DNA from: an uncultured Methanomassiliicoccales archaeon
Lineage (GTDB): Archaea; Thermoplasmatota; Thermoplasmata; Methanomassiliicoccales; Methanomethylophilaceae
Direction: 5' to 3'
NCBI GenBank assembly: GCA_959597175.1
Contig: CAUFXM010000022.1
Span: 1-6,086, forward strand
DNA length: 6,086 nucleotides
The translations under genes and the position numbers were made by a program. Shown here piece after piece: positions 1 through 6,079 of this stretch. Under the pieces are notes generated by a model. The model saw nothing but the letters and a program-made list of their open reading frames with translations. It was not told the DNA's origin and did not search any database. Within the stretch, counting starts at the first letter, position 1. The number at the start of each line of letters is the position of its first letter.

Positions 1-3000
1 CGAGGATGGTGGCGACGAGCGTGTCATCGGCCTCGTCGACGTAGATTGTCATGTAGGTCTCGCCGTTGATAACGAAGGACATGGACTCCATCTCCGAGAC
101 ATCGGCGACGACGTTGATCTGGGCCCCGCTCAGGTCGGCTCCGGGGTAGGCCCTGATGTAGCCGTTGTCCTGAATGGTGACGGCTCCGTTGACAGTTCCG
201 GCTCCGGCGGTGACGCCGAGCTCGGTGGGCTTGGCACCGACGGTGAGCACTCCCTTGACGATGAGCTCGCTGTCTTCGTACTGGTCTGTGGTGATGACGT
301 CGATGGTTCCGTTCACGGCGACGTTGTCCTCGATCCTGAGCTTCCCATCGTTTTGGACCGTGACGGTTCCGTCGATGGTGGCTCCGTCGACATCAGCGGT
401 TCCCTCGATGACGAGTGTTCCGTCGACGGTCATGGCGACGTTGTTCCCAGTGCCATTCGTGCCGGTTCCGTCGATGTTCAGAGCGACATCGGCATCCGTT
501 CCTCCGGAGACGACAAGGGTCGCACCGTTGGCGATGGCAAGAACTCCGTTGTACCTGACAGCGTCGGTGCCTACGGTGTATGTTCCGTTCTGCACCTTGA
601 ACGACGAAGTGTAGACGGTTCCGACGGAGACGGTGACGGTACCTCCTGTGAGGAATCCATCGGTGACTATGCCCATGCGGTCAGACTCCTCTCCGGTGTC
701 GTCGTCGACATAGGCGTATACTCCGACCATGGCTCCGAGCACCCTGCTGAGGTCGACCTCAGACACGGAGTTGCCGTCGGCATCCAGCATGACGACAGTA
801 CCGGTGAGCTCGGCATTCTGGGAACCGAGCACGACTGCGGATCCGATGATGATCTGGCTGAACCTGAGGGAGCTCTGGGAATCGGTGCTGATGTCCACAA
901 CACCGACAATCAACGGGTTATCATCGGAGGCACCCTCGGGAGCGGTGAACTCCACGGAGTCGACGGTGATCTCTCCCTTGATGGTGATCACGTAGTCGCC
1001 TGCATTGTCGGCAGCGACGTTCTCGCTGTCAGCAGCCGCGTGCATCACGGTGGACACGACGTAGACGCTGTAGGTGGCCCTGTTGTACTCGTAGGACCTG
1101 AGGTAGTGGGCACCGGCGACATTCTGGATGTCGGTGTTGTCGGAGGACTGAGGTACGTAGATGTATCCGTCCTCTCCGGCGACGACGACGGAGGCATCGT
1201 ACCTCTCGTCGTTGGAGTACGTCTCGATGAACTTTCCAGTGCTGTTGCTGGAGTACAGGATGAGGGCTCCCTCGACAGTCAGAGTGACGTCTCCGGTGGC
1301 CCCATCGTATGCGGCCTCAACATAGACGCCGGTGCCATCTCCTCCACGCACGGTGGTTCCGGCGGGGATGGTCAGGTCCTCGGTGATGTGGGCGACCCTG
1401 TTCAGGGTTATGTCCGTCATGCCCATCTCGATGGCGTTGGCCAGCGAGGTGTAGGTCCTGGCGGGGTCGGCGTCGATTCTCACGTCGGCAGCGATGTTGG
1501 GGTTGCTGTAGGGGGCGTAGCTCTCCCTGAAGTTCTCGAAGGTCAGAGTTCCCATGACGTCGATGTTGCCGTTGTTTCCGTTGACGTCGATATCGGCGGG
1601 CACTGTGACGGTCACACCCTCGTCGACCTCAACGTCTCCGACGACGTAGACTGTCTTGTTGTCAGCACCGTCAGCGGCGTCGATGGCGGTTGCCAGAGAT
1701 GTGTATGTCCTGGTGATGGACGCGGGCGTGCTGCCGGAAGCGGCGGTGGTGACGTCGTAGTACACGGCGTTGACCTTCCATCCGCTCGAAGAGCCGGCGA
1801 ATGCGATGTGGGCGTTGGAGATGTCCCTCGCGGTCCCGACCGTGATGGTGACGGTTCCGGCGACGGTGACCTCGCCGTTGTTGGTGATGGTGGCTCCGTC
1901 GGCGGCGTTGATGATTCCAGAGACGAGGTATTCGTTATCGGCACTGAAGACGATGATGGTGTCCTCGGCGAGGCTGACGGTCTCGGTGAAGGTCACAGGA
2001 GCGTACTCGGGAGTGTCCACATCGGTGTCGTTGGCATCGTATGTGAACTCGCGGTCGACTGTGATCACACCGGCGGTGACGGCCCCGGAGACATCCAGGG
2101 CAACAGAGATCTGGGCTCCTCTTAGGTCGGTACCGGTGACGACTGCGGCAGTGAGGGTCTGGGAGGCGGTGATCGTGACTCCCTCGACATCGGTCAGAGT
2201 GACGATTCCCCTGTCGAGCTCGGGGGCGAGCTCCCTGTCGTTGTTGGACTTGACGTAATCGGTCTCTCCCTCGACGGTCATGGTTCCGGAGACGGACTCC
2301 ACGTTGAGGGTGGCACCGTCGTACATGTCGATTGAAGCGGCGGAGATGCCGTTGGCACTGTCACCCGATTTGCCGTCGAAGTCGATGGTTCCGTAGTTGG
2401 AAACAGTTCCTCCTATGGTGCCAGTGATAGTCATGGTTCCGTTGACGACCATGTTGGCACTCTCAGACTGAGCAACCTGCAGGGTACCTCCGACGACGAG
2501 CGTGCCGTCGACGGTCATGCTTCCGGAACTCATGATCTGGATTCCGGCGTTGGAGTCAACAGTCAGGGTGTACCCCTCATTAACGTTGATGGTACCGTAG
2601 ACCTTCAGCTGTGTGCCGCTGGCCATGTTGTAGTTGTTGCTGAAGTTGATGACCTTGCCGAATCCGACGCTGCGGAGCTCGGTGGAGGCACCGGTGATGT
2701 CGGTGACATTGTTGGCCAGCTCGAGAGTAGCATCGTCGTAGACTATGACATTGGCGTAGATATCCGCACCGTCGATGCCCAGAACAGATCCATCACGGAC
2801 CTCGAAGGTTCCGCTCTCATCGTTGACGGTGGTGTTCACGAACTCCAGGGTCATGGCGCTGGTGACGTTGTCATCGGCATCGACGCTTCCGACATAGATA
2901 CCATAGGTTCCCATGTTGATGGTCTTGCCCTGGACTGTGACAGTCTGGCCGTCCCAGTCATCACCGAAGAACTCCATATTGGCTCCGAGTTCGATGGTGG

Positions 3001-6000
3001 TATAGTACGGGAGGGCGCTGACGAACTCCTCGGCGGAGTAAACGATGGTGCTGTTGGTGGTCTCGACGTTCACGGTGGACTCGATAGTTCCGTTGACCGT
3101 GATCGATCCTCCAGAGAGGACTTCCACGGTACCGGTCCCACCGAGCACGGCGTCCCTCTCGACGATGATCTCGCTTCCGCTGGCGACAAGGAGAGTCACG
3201 TTGGTTCCGATGGTGACATCTCCCCTTATGGTGAGCCTGTCGACCATGACGGTACCCCTTCCGGTGACCTCGAGGTCCTCGAACACAAGGCCGTCGTCGG
3301 TCGCATCGGAGGACACGTCCGCTCCGCTGAAGACGATGGTGGAGGGATTGTCCCGTTCGGTGACGGTCTGACCGTCGAACTGGATGGTTCCGGAGACGAT
3401 GACGGAGCCGGCCATGAAGGTGATTCCGTCGTCGCCGGAGCTGATGTTGCTCATCTCGACGGCGATTCCGCCTCCGACGACGGGTCCGGTGATCTCGGAT
3501 CCCTCGACGGTGATGGCCACCTGGTATCCGTCATCGGTCTGGACGGTGGTTCCTGTTACGGACATGCCGGTTCCAGAGACGTCGTTGAAGGCGACGCCGT
3601 TGATGGTGGCGGAGACCACGTTGCCCTCGTCGTCGACATATCCGAGGTTATCGGAGACGATGGTCCCGACGAGATTGTTGTTCGTTCCGTAGACGGTTCC
3701 GACGGTGACGGTGACTCCGTCCGCTCCGACCAGTCCGCTGATGTCGACGGGGTCGATGCTGACGATGGTCACATCGTTGCCGTTCTCCCTGATCTCGTAG
3801 TTGGCGTCGTCGATGTTGTTGACGATGGTTCCGGTCACTGCGTTCTCCACGGGGACGGGTGTGACGTTCCCAGTGAACGTGGCTCCGGATGCGAGGTAGA
3901 TGTTGTTGGGGAGAACCTGCTGGGCGACACCGTTGTAGACCATGATGTTCCCACTGGTAGAGGTGTAGCTCAGGCTGTTCATGATGATGAGGGCACCGCC
4001 GTTGTTGGTGATGATCTCTCCGGAGTTGATGACAACATCATCGACGATAACGGTGGCGTCCGCTTTGATAGTGAAGCTACCCTCGATGGAGTCGATGTTG
4101 ACATTCCCGTAGAAATCGAAGGTGCTGGCATCGGTGTTACCGTTGATGGTAGCATCGGTCATGGTGAGGGTGCTAGCACTGACGTCTCCATTGATGGTCA
4201 CGTCTGAACCGACAGTCACGTTTCCAGTTCCATTGACTCCGCCTTTGATTCCATATTTGGTGATGGTGTATGAGCTGGCGTCTCCGGTGGCTTTAGTCAT
4301 GTTGTTGATGACAGTCACATCGGCATTGATCGTCACAGAATTGGCCGTGATTCCAGCGATGTACATGTTTTTGGTGAGGGCGAGGGCCCCGGAAATCTCG
4401 ATAGTGAGAGATCCTCCGTCAGCGCCCTCGTTCACGGTGATGCTGTTGGATCTGATCGCACCGAAATACTGGCCAGTGCTGACGAAGGAGTCCACGGCTG
4501 CGGCATTGATGGTAATCTTGTTGACGCCGTTGAGGGTCACGGTGTCGAACTCGTAGCCGTCCGCCCCATAGAAGTAGAGGCTTCCAGTGTAGTTGGTGAG
4601 TATCAGGTTCGTTCCATCTAACTCCCAGGTCCCGGTCTCTCCGACACCACTCTTGACTTCTCCGCCCTGGAAAGCGTCGTAGCTGCTGGCATCGACGGTT
4701 TCTGTGGCGCCTGTGGTGTCGATGGCGGTGTCGACGACAGCATTGGCAGCGGTCTCGTAGGCTCCAACGATGGCGGAACCCGTATCTCCCTCGACCTGAC
4801 CGGCGATATACAGAGTCGAAGACTCATCCTCTACGGTGATAGTCCCCGTCAGACTGACAGTGATACCGTTCGGGATTGTGAGGCTTCCGCCGTTGATGGT
4901 CAGGTTTCCGATGGTGACCTTAGTATTCTCTTCGCCATCGTCGGTAATGGTAAGCCCTCCAGTCGTTCCGGTACCGACGACGGTTCCGTTGATCTCGACT
5001 TCGCCGGAGGCGTTGATGGACACCTCCTGAGTAGCGTCGATGGTTCCGTTGATGATGATGGAGCCCTTGGAGAGTTTGATTCCACCCTCGCCGGCTGTGA
5101 TAGCCGCGCTCAATGTGATGGAAGAGGTCCCGAAAGTCACAGTTCCGGCAATCTGGTAACCTTTATCGGCGACCACGTCCACGGAGACGTCTTCGGACAC
5201 TGTGAGGTCGAAACCATATCCGTCAGAGAGCTCGTATTTGATGACCGTGTTCTCGGTGACCCCCATGTTTATAATGTTGAGCGAGGACTTGCCGCATTCT
5301 GCACTAGCGTTGTAATCGGCAATCGCGATGACTCCGTCGATGGTTCCTGTCGTGTCAATACTAACCTGACTCCCATTAGTATACGAGCTCCAGTTCGCGA
5401 AGAAAGCAATGGTGTAGTCCTCGGGCCTGTCGATGATGCTGGTGCTTCCAGTAATCTTGACAACCCCATTGGCAAGCTGAAGGCCGTTGAATCCCACATC
5501 CGTTCCGTTGGACTGGGAGAAGTCGAGCGTAACGTCCCTGAACTCGGTGTCACAGTAGACGTTGATTCCGTTCTTGACGGCACCGTCTTCACCGGTGACG
5601 GTCTTGAAAGTACCGTTCATTATGAGGAATGTGTTCCCTCTGAGGAGCTGCATCCCCTGGTTCTTGGTTCCAGTAGATCCAGCCGGGTCGGACGTGGCGG
5701 TATATGTGTGACCGTTAAGGTCGAGGGTGACGTTGGCACCCTTGTCAGAGATACTCTGCAGGCCGCCGCCTATCTCGTCCTTGAGAAGGACGATCGTGGC
5801 TGATTCGGTCTGGTTCACGGCGACATCCCAAGCTGCCACCAGTGTCTCGTAATAGGTCGTTGTCCCGTTAATGGTCAGCGACGCCGAATGGACCTCGGGA
5901 TCCAATTCGGCACTGCCGGTGCCTGCGGTGACGTCGGTCGACTCCTGGACATCACCGTCAGTGGCGAATACGCCTCCGGAGGGCAGGACGACCGCCAGCG

Positions 6001-6079
6001 CGCACACGACCATCGCGAAGACGGCAATGGCGGCGAGCAGTTTGGTCTGCCTCCCTTCTGTTTTCACGTTCTGTAGCAT
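1..6079 (-). CDS. Giant secreted adhesin-like beta-helix repeat protein (C-terminus outside window)
   Basis: One uninterrupted frame of 2026 codons starts at the ATG at 6079 and leaves the window at base 1, so the gene is partial at its 3' end. The start is chosen because it directly precedes a well-formed Sec signal peptide; the next in-frame ATG is residue 23, inside the hydrophobic core, and would destroy it. The mature part is made of short beta-strand turns rich in NGT, DGT, EGT, VTV and ITI, as in right-handed parallel beta-helix (pectin-lyase-like) adhesins. By hand count it has only about 35 Lys and 33 Arg but very many Asp and Glu, so it is strongly acidic. The mature part has two Cys (176 and 262) and over 30 N-X-S/T sequons. 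No catalytic motif was recognised, and enzyme activity is not supported. Surface adhesion or cell-envelope structure is inferred from fold and composition. Arg is mostly AGG, pointing to an archaeon. No in-frame TAG occurs, so pyrrolysine readthrough is not needed. The true length and the anchor type are unknown. Confidence 0.93.
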   Translation of the reverse strand, partial: MLQNVKTEGRQTKLLAAIAVFAMVVCALAVVLPSGGVFATDGDVQESTDVTAGTGSAELDPEVHSASLTINGTTTYYETLVAAWDVAVNQTESATIVLLKDEIGGGLQSISDKGANVTLDLNGHTYTATSDPAGSTGTKNQGMQLLRGNTFLIMNGTFKTVTGEDGAVKNGINVYCDTEFRDVTLDFSQSNGTDVGFNGLQLANGVVKITGSTSIIDRPEDYTIAFFANWSSYTNGSQVSIDTTGTIDGVIAIADYNASAECGKSSLNIINMGVTENTVIKYELSDGYGFDLTVSEDVSVDVVADKGYQIAGTVTFGTSSITLSAAITAGEGGIKLSKGSIIINGTIDATQEVSINASGEVEINGTVVGTGTTGGLTITDDGEENTKVTIGNLTINGGSLTIPNGITVSLTGTITVEDESSTLYIAGQVEGDTGSAIVGAYETAANAVVDTAIDTTGATETVDASSYDAFQGGEVKSGVGETGTWELDGTNLILTNYTGSLYFYGADGYEFDTVTLNGVNKITINAAAVDSFVSTGQYFGAIRSNSITVNEGADGGSLTIEISGALALTKNMYIAGITANSVTINADVTVINNMTKATGDASSYTITKYGIKGGVNGTGNVTVGSDVTINGDVSASTLTMTDATINGNTDASTFDFYGNVNIDSIEGSFTIKADATVIVDDVVINSGEIITNNGGALIIMNSLSYTSTSGNIMVYNGVAQQVLPNNIYLASGATFTGNVTPVPVENAVTGTIVNNIDDANYEIRENGNDVTIVSIDPVDISGLVGADGVTVTVGTVYGTNNNLVGTIVSDNLGYVDDEGNVVSATINGVAFNDVSGTGMSVTGTTVQTDDGYQVAITVEGSEITGPVVGGGIAVEMSNISSGDDGITFMAGSVIVSGTIQFDGQTVTERDNPSTIVFSGADVSSDATDDGLVFEDLEVTGRGTVMVDRLTIRGDVTIGTNVTLLVASGSEIIVERDAVLGGTGTVEVLSGGSITVNGTIESTVNVETTNSTIVYSAEEFVSALPYYTTIELGANMEFFGDDWDGQTVTVQGKTINMGTYGIYVGSVDADDNVTSAMTLEFVNTTVNDESGTFEVRDGSVLGIDGADIYANVIVYDDATLELANNVTDITGASTELRSVGFGKVINFSNNYNMASGTQLKVYGTINVNEGYTLTVDSNAGIQIMSSGSMTVDGTLVVGGTLQVAQSESANMVVNGTMTITGTIGGTVSNYGTIDFDGKSGDSANGISAASIDMYDGATLNVESVSGTMTVEGETDYVKSNNDRELAPELDRGIVTLTDVEGVTITASQTLTAAVVTGTDLRGAQISVALDVSGAVTAGVITVDREFTYDANDTDVDTPEYAPVTFTETVSLAEDTIIVFSADNEYLVSGIINAADGATITNNGEVTVAGTVTITVGTARDISNAHIAFAGSSSGWKVNAVYYDVTTAASGSTPASITRTYTSLATAIDAADGADNKTVYVVGDVEVDEGVTVTVPADIDVNGNNGNIDVMGTLTFENFRESYAPYSNPNIAADVRIDADPARTYTSLANAIEMGMTDITLNRVAHITEDLTIPAGTTVRGGDGTGVYVEAAYDGATGDVTLTVEGALILYSSNSTGKFIETYSNDERYDASVVVAGEDGYIYVPQSSDNTDIQNVAGAHYLRSYEYNRATYSVYVVSTVMHAAADSENVAADNAGDYVITIKGEITVDSVEFTAPEGASDDNPLIVGVVDISTDSQSSLRFSQIIIGSAVVLGSQNAELTGTVVMLDADGNSVSEVDLSRVLGAMVGVYAYVDDDTGEESDRMGIVTDGFLTGGTVTVSVGTVYTSSFKVQNGTYTVGTDAVRYNGVLAIANGATLVVSGGTDADVALNIDGTGTNGTGNNVAMTVDGTLVIEGTADVDGATIDGTVTVQNDGKLRIEDNVAVNGTIDVITTDQYEDSELIVKGVLTVGAKPTELGVTAGAGTVNGAVTIQDNGYIRAYPGADLSGAQINVVADVSEMESMSFVINGETYMTIYVDEADDTLVATIL
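33..146 (-). repeat. DxxxAxI repeat, copy 3 (DLSGAQINVVADVS, from Asp1982)
   Basis: The segment GADLSGAQINVVADVS is followed by SFVINGETYMTIYVDEADD. It is the best partner of copy 1 (DLRGAQISVALDVS), 664 residues away, and shares the downstream V-(N/D)-G/R-E-x-x-Y pattern. The gene leaves the window about 12 codons later, so what follows this copy cannot be seen. In copy 2 the equivalent unit is followed by a YTSL module. Confidence 0.6.
290..480 (-). repeat. Dense DGT/EGT/NGT beta-helix coil tract
   Basis: Residues about 1867-1930 contain IDGTGTNGTGNN, VDGTLVIEGTADV, DGATIDGTVTVQ, then GKLRIEDNVAVNGTIDV. On the plus strand the string ggttcc (Gly-Thr codons GGA ACC) occurs at 305, 365 and 398, with the related tgttcc at 416. 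The 305 and 365 copies are one 20-residue coil apart. The codons here are highly uniform (GGA, ACC, GTC, GAC, ATC). Confidence 0.65.
550..830 (-). repeat. VTVSVGTVY segment, copy B, with preceding acidic beta module
   Basis: Residues about 1751-1843 read TGTVVMLDADGNSVSEVDL, then VGVYAYVDDDTGEESDRMG, IVTDGFLTGG, VTVSVGTVYTSSFKV and QNGTYTVGT. The 'LDADGN' turn and the alternating strands suggest a small beta-sandwich-like unit rather than beta-helix coils. DADGN and VDDDTGEESD are acidic loops that could bind Ca2+, but no complete calcium-loop motif is present. The GTVY part duplicates copy A at 3590-3722. Confidence 0.45.
1339..1459 (-). repeat. YTSL entry module, copy 2 (residues about 1541-1581)
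   Basis: From Arg1541 the text is RTYTSLANAIEMGMTDITL, then RVAHITEDLTIPAGTTVRGG. It shares RTYTSLA-x-AI with copy 1 and keeps the strand-turn-strand order, with 'dlTIPaGTTVrGg' in place of 'gvtVtvP...dVnG'. The shared residues use partly different codons (ACA TAC ACA TCT against ACC TAC ACC TCG), so the tandem pair is an old duplication or a recurrent domain, not a recent copy. Confidence 0.65.
1538..1711 (-). repeat. YTSL entry module, copy 1 (residues about 1457-1514)
   Basis: From Arg1457 the text is RTYTSLATAIDAADGADN, then KTVYVVGDVEVDEGVTVTVP and ADIDVNGNNGNIDVMGTLTF. The 'tYtsLa-Ai' helix, the 'vyVvgdv' strand, the 'tvtvP' turn and the 'dvnG' strand are the standard opening of a pectin-lyase-like domain. 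A second copy starts exactly 84 residues later, sharing RTYTSLA-x-AI. Confidence 0.65.
1750..1838 (-). repeat. DxxxAxI repeat, copy 2 (DISNAHIAFAG, from Asp1419)
   Basis: The segment TARDISNAHIAFAG is followed by WKVNAVYYDVTT. It keeps the D-(L/I)-x-x-A-x-I core and the following V-N-x-x-Y strand of the other copies but is more diverged. It lies 101 residues after copy 1. It directly precedes the tandem YTSL modules, which suggests this unit closes one beta-helix domain and links to the next. Confidence 0.5.
2030..2136 (-). repeat. DxxxAxI repeat, copy 1 (DLRGAQISVALDVS, from Asp1318)
   Basis: The segment TDLRGAQISVALDVS is followed by VITVDREFTYDAND. It aligns with copy 3 (ADLSGAQINVVADVS, then SFVINGETYMTI) across about 30 residues: identical DL-x-GAQI-x-V-x-x-DVS followed by a V-(D/N)-x-E-(F/T)-x-Y strand. 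I do not recognise it as a named domain. The Leu codon CTA in this motif is one of the rare codons of this gene. Confidence 0.6.
2270..2640 (-). repeat. Beta-helix coil array (residues about 1147-1270)
   Basis: A run of short coils: KVYGTINVNEGYTLTV, then GSMTVDGTLVVGGTLQV, MVVNGTMTITGTIGGTV and YGTIDFDG. Each has the x-G-T-hydrophobic-x-hydrophobic signature, with Gly-Thr pairs at turns and Val/Ile/Leu alternating along strands. This is the clearest beta-helix text in the middle of the protein. It ends at the acidic, Asn/Arg-containing stretch SNNDRELAPELDRG, after which the first DLRGAQI repeat begins. Confidence 0.65.
2965..3057 (-). other. YSAEEFVSAL beta-helix entry module (residues about 1009-1039)
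   Basis: The text STIVYSAEEFVSAL, then YTTIELGANMEF, matches the opening pattern of a beta-helix domain: a short helix with 'eeFvsAl', a turn, and a strand 'tIeLg'. Tyr1014 marks the start. It is followed by GQTVTVQGKTINMGTYGIYVG, in the position where other copies have the LDLNG strand. It probably begins a new beta-helix domain that carries on into the coils at 2270-2640. It is related in pattern to the YTSL modules further along, but too diverged to show duplication at DNA level. Confidence 0.6.
3590..3722 (-). repeat. VTVTVGTVY segment, copy A (residues about 787-830)
   Basis: The segment reads GVTVTVGTVYGT at Tyr797, then LVGTIVSDNLGYVDDEGN and SATINGV. It breaks the coil pattern and looks like a small beta-sandwich or Ig-like insertion, though the fold is not certain. 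A close partner, VTVSVGTVYTS, occurs at Tyr1823 (611-640). At the DNA level the two share a plus-strand string of 17 identical bases, then one mismatch, then 9 identical bases (3689 onward and 611 onward), which supports duplication over chance. Confidence 0.5.
4505..4771 (-). other. Ala-rich linker plus W-LDG...LTNYTG module (residues about 437-525)
   Basis: Residues about 437-455 (VGAYETAANAVVDTAI) are Ala-rich and lack the strand alternation seen elsewhere, so they are likely a helical linker or cap. They are followed by a Gly/Ser-rich stretch and then TGTWELDGTNLILTNYTG around Trp485, ending in VTLNGVNKITIN. The order 'W-(Y/L)DG-x-L-x-L-x-N-Y-x-G ... L-x-G-x-N-x-I-T' is a common start of a new beta-helix domain in secreted proteins of gut microbes. 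I read this as the boundary between a first beta-helix domain (residues about 67-435) and a second one. The boundary is an inference from composition. Confidence 0.55.
4975..5062 (-). repeat. NGT beta-helix coils with 20-residue spacing
   Basis: Two coils, IINGTIDA and EINGTVVG, are separated by exactly 20 residues; on the plus strand the shared string ggttccgttgat recurs 60 bases apart. The intervening text alternates hydrophobic and polar residues (VSINASGEVEI), as in the strands of a parallel beta-helix where one turn is about 18-25 residues. Both NGT sites are potential N-glycosylation sequons. The same 60-base spacing reappears near the other end of the gene at 305 and 365. Confidence 0.65.
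5700..5880 (-). other. N-terminal beta-helix entry module (residues about 67-127)
   Basis: The segment runs through LTINGTTTYYETLVAAW, then an amphipathic stretch, then ATIVLLKDEI, and ends in ANVTLDLNGHTYTA. This order (Tyr/Leu...Ala-Ala helix, 'tIvLlkD', 'vtLDLNGHT') is the usual opening of pectin-lyase-like beta-helix domains in surface proteins of gut microbes: a short helix caps the helix end and the LDLNG strand forms the first coil. The match is by pattern recognition and not by a profile search. Related but diverged versions of the opening recur at 2965-3057, 1538-1711 and 1339-1459, so the protein probably contains several beta-helix domains in series. Confidence 0.7.
5963..6079 (-). 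other. Sec signal peptide (residues 1-39)
   Basis: A polar n-region with Lys6, Arg10 and Lys13 is followed by an uninterrupted hydrophobic stretch from Leu14 to Leu32. A short c-region, PSGGVFA, fits a signal peptidase I site after Ala39 (VFA before TDGD). The helix-breaking Pro33 and the small residues at -3 and -1 relative to the cut are typical. The sequence after the cut is acidic and Ser/Thr-rich, as expected for an exported mature chain. Cys26 lies in the middle of the hydrophobic core and is not a lipobox, so a lipoprotein is unlikely. Confidence 0.88.

Noticed and set aside
290..480. CRISPR-like or satellite repeats suggested by recurring gatggttcc strings
   Set aside because: The spacing is in multiples of three, the copies are short and degenerate, and they encode the Gly-Thr turns of the protein, so they are coding repeats.
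353..2125. A 590-codon open frame on the plus strand
   Set aside because: It is exactly codon-aligned and antisense to the large gene. In this register plus-strand stops can only arise from the minus-strand codons TTA, CTA and TCA, which the gene rarely uses; the frame ends just where a rare CTA Leu codon (residue 1319) appears. Its translation is low-complexity Asp/Gly/Val text with no signal peptide or domain.
3045..4556. Shorter plus-strand open frames with Val/Thr/Pro/Ser-rich translations
   Set aside because: They are shadows of the repetitive minus-strand codons (GGA ACC, GTC ACC), with unlikely composition and no domain or credible start context.
4618..5592. Short minus-strand open frames in other registers
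   Set aside because: They lie fully inside the long frame, are Ser/Pro/Arg-rich, and have no initiation signal or recognisable product.
6000..6004. Lipoprotein attachment at Cys26
   Set aside because: The residues before it are MVV and not a lipobox, and hydrophobic residues continue for six positions after it; an A-type signal peptidase site after Ala39 fits better.
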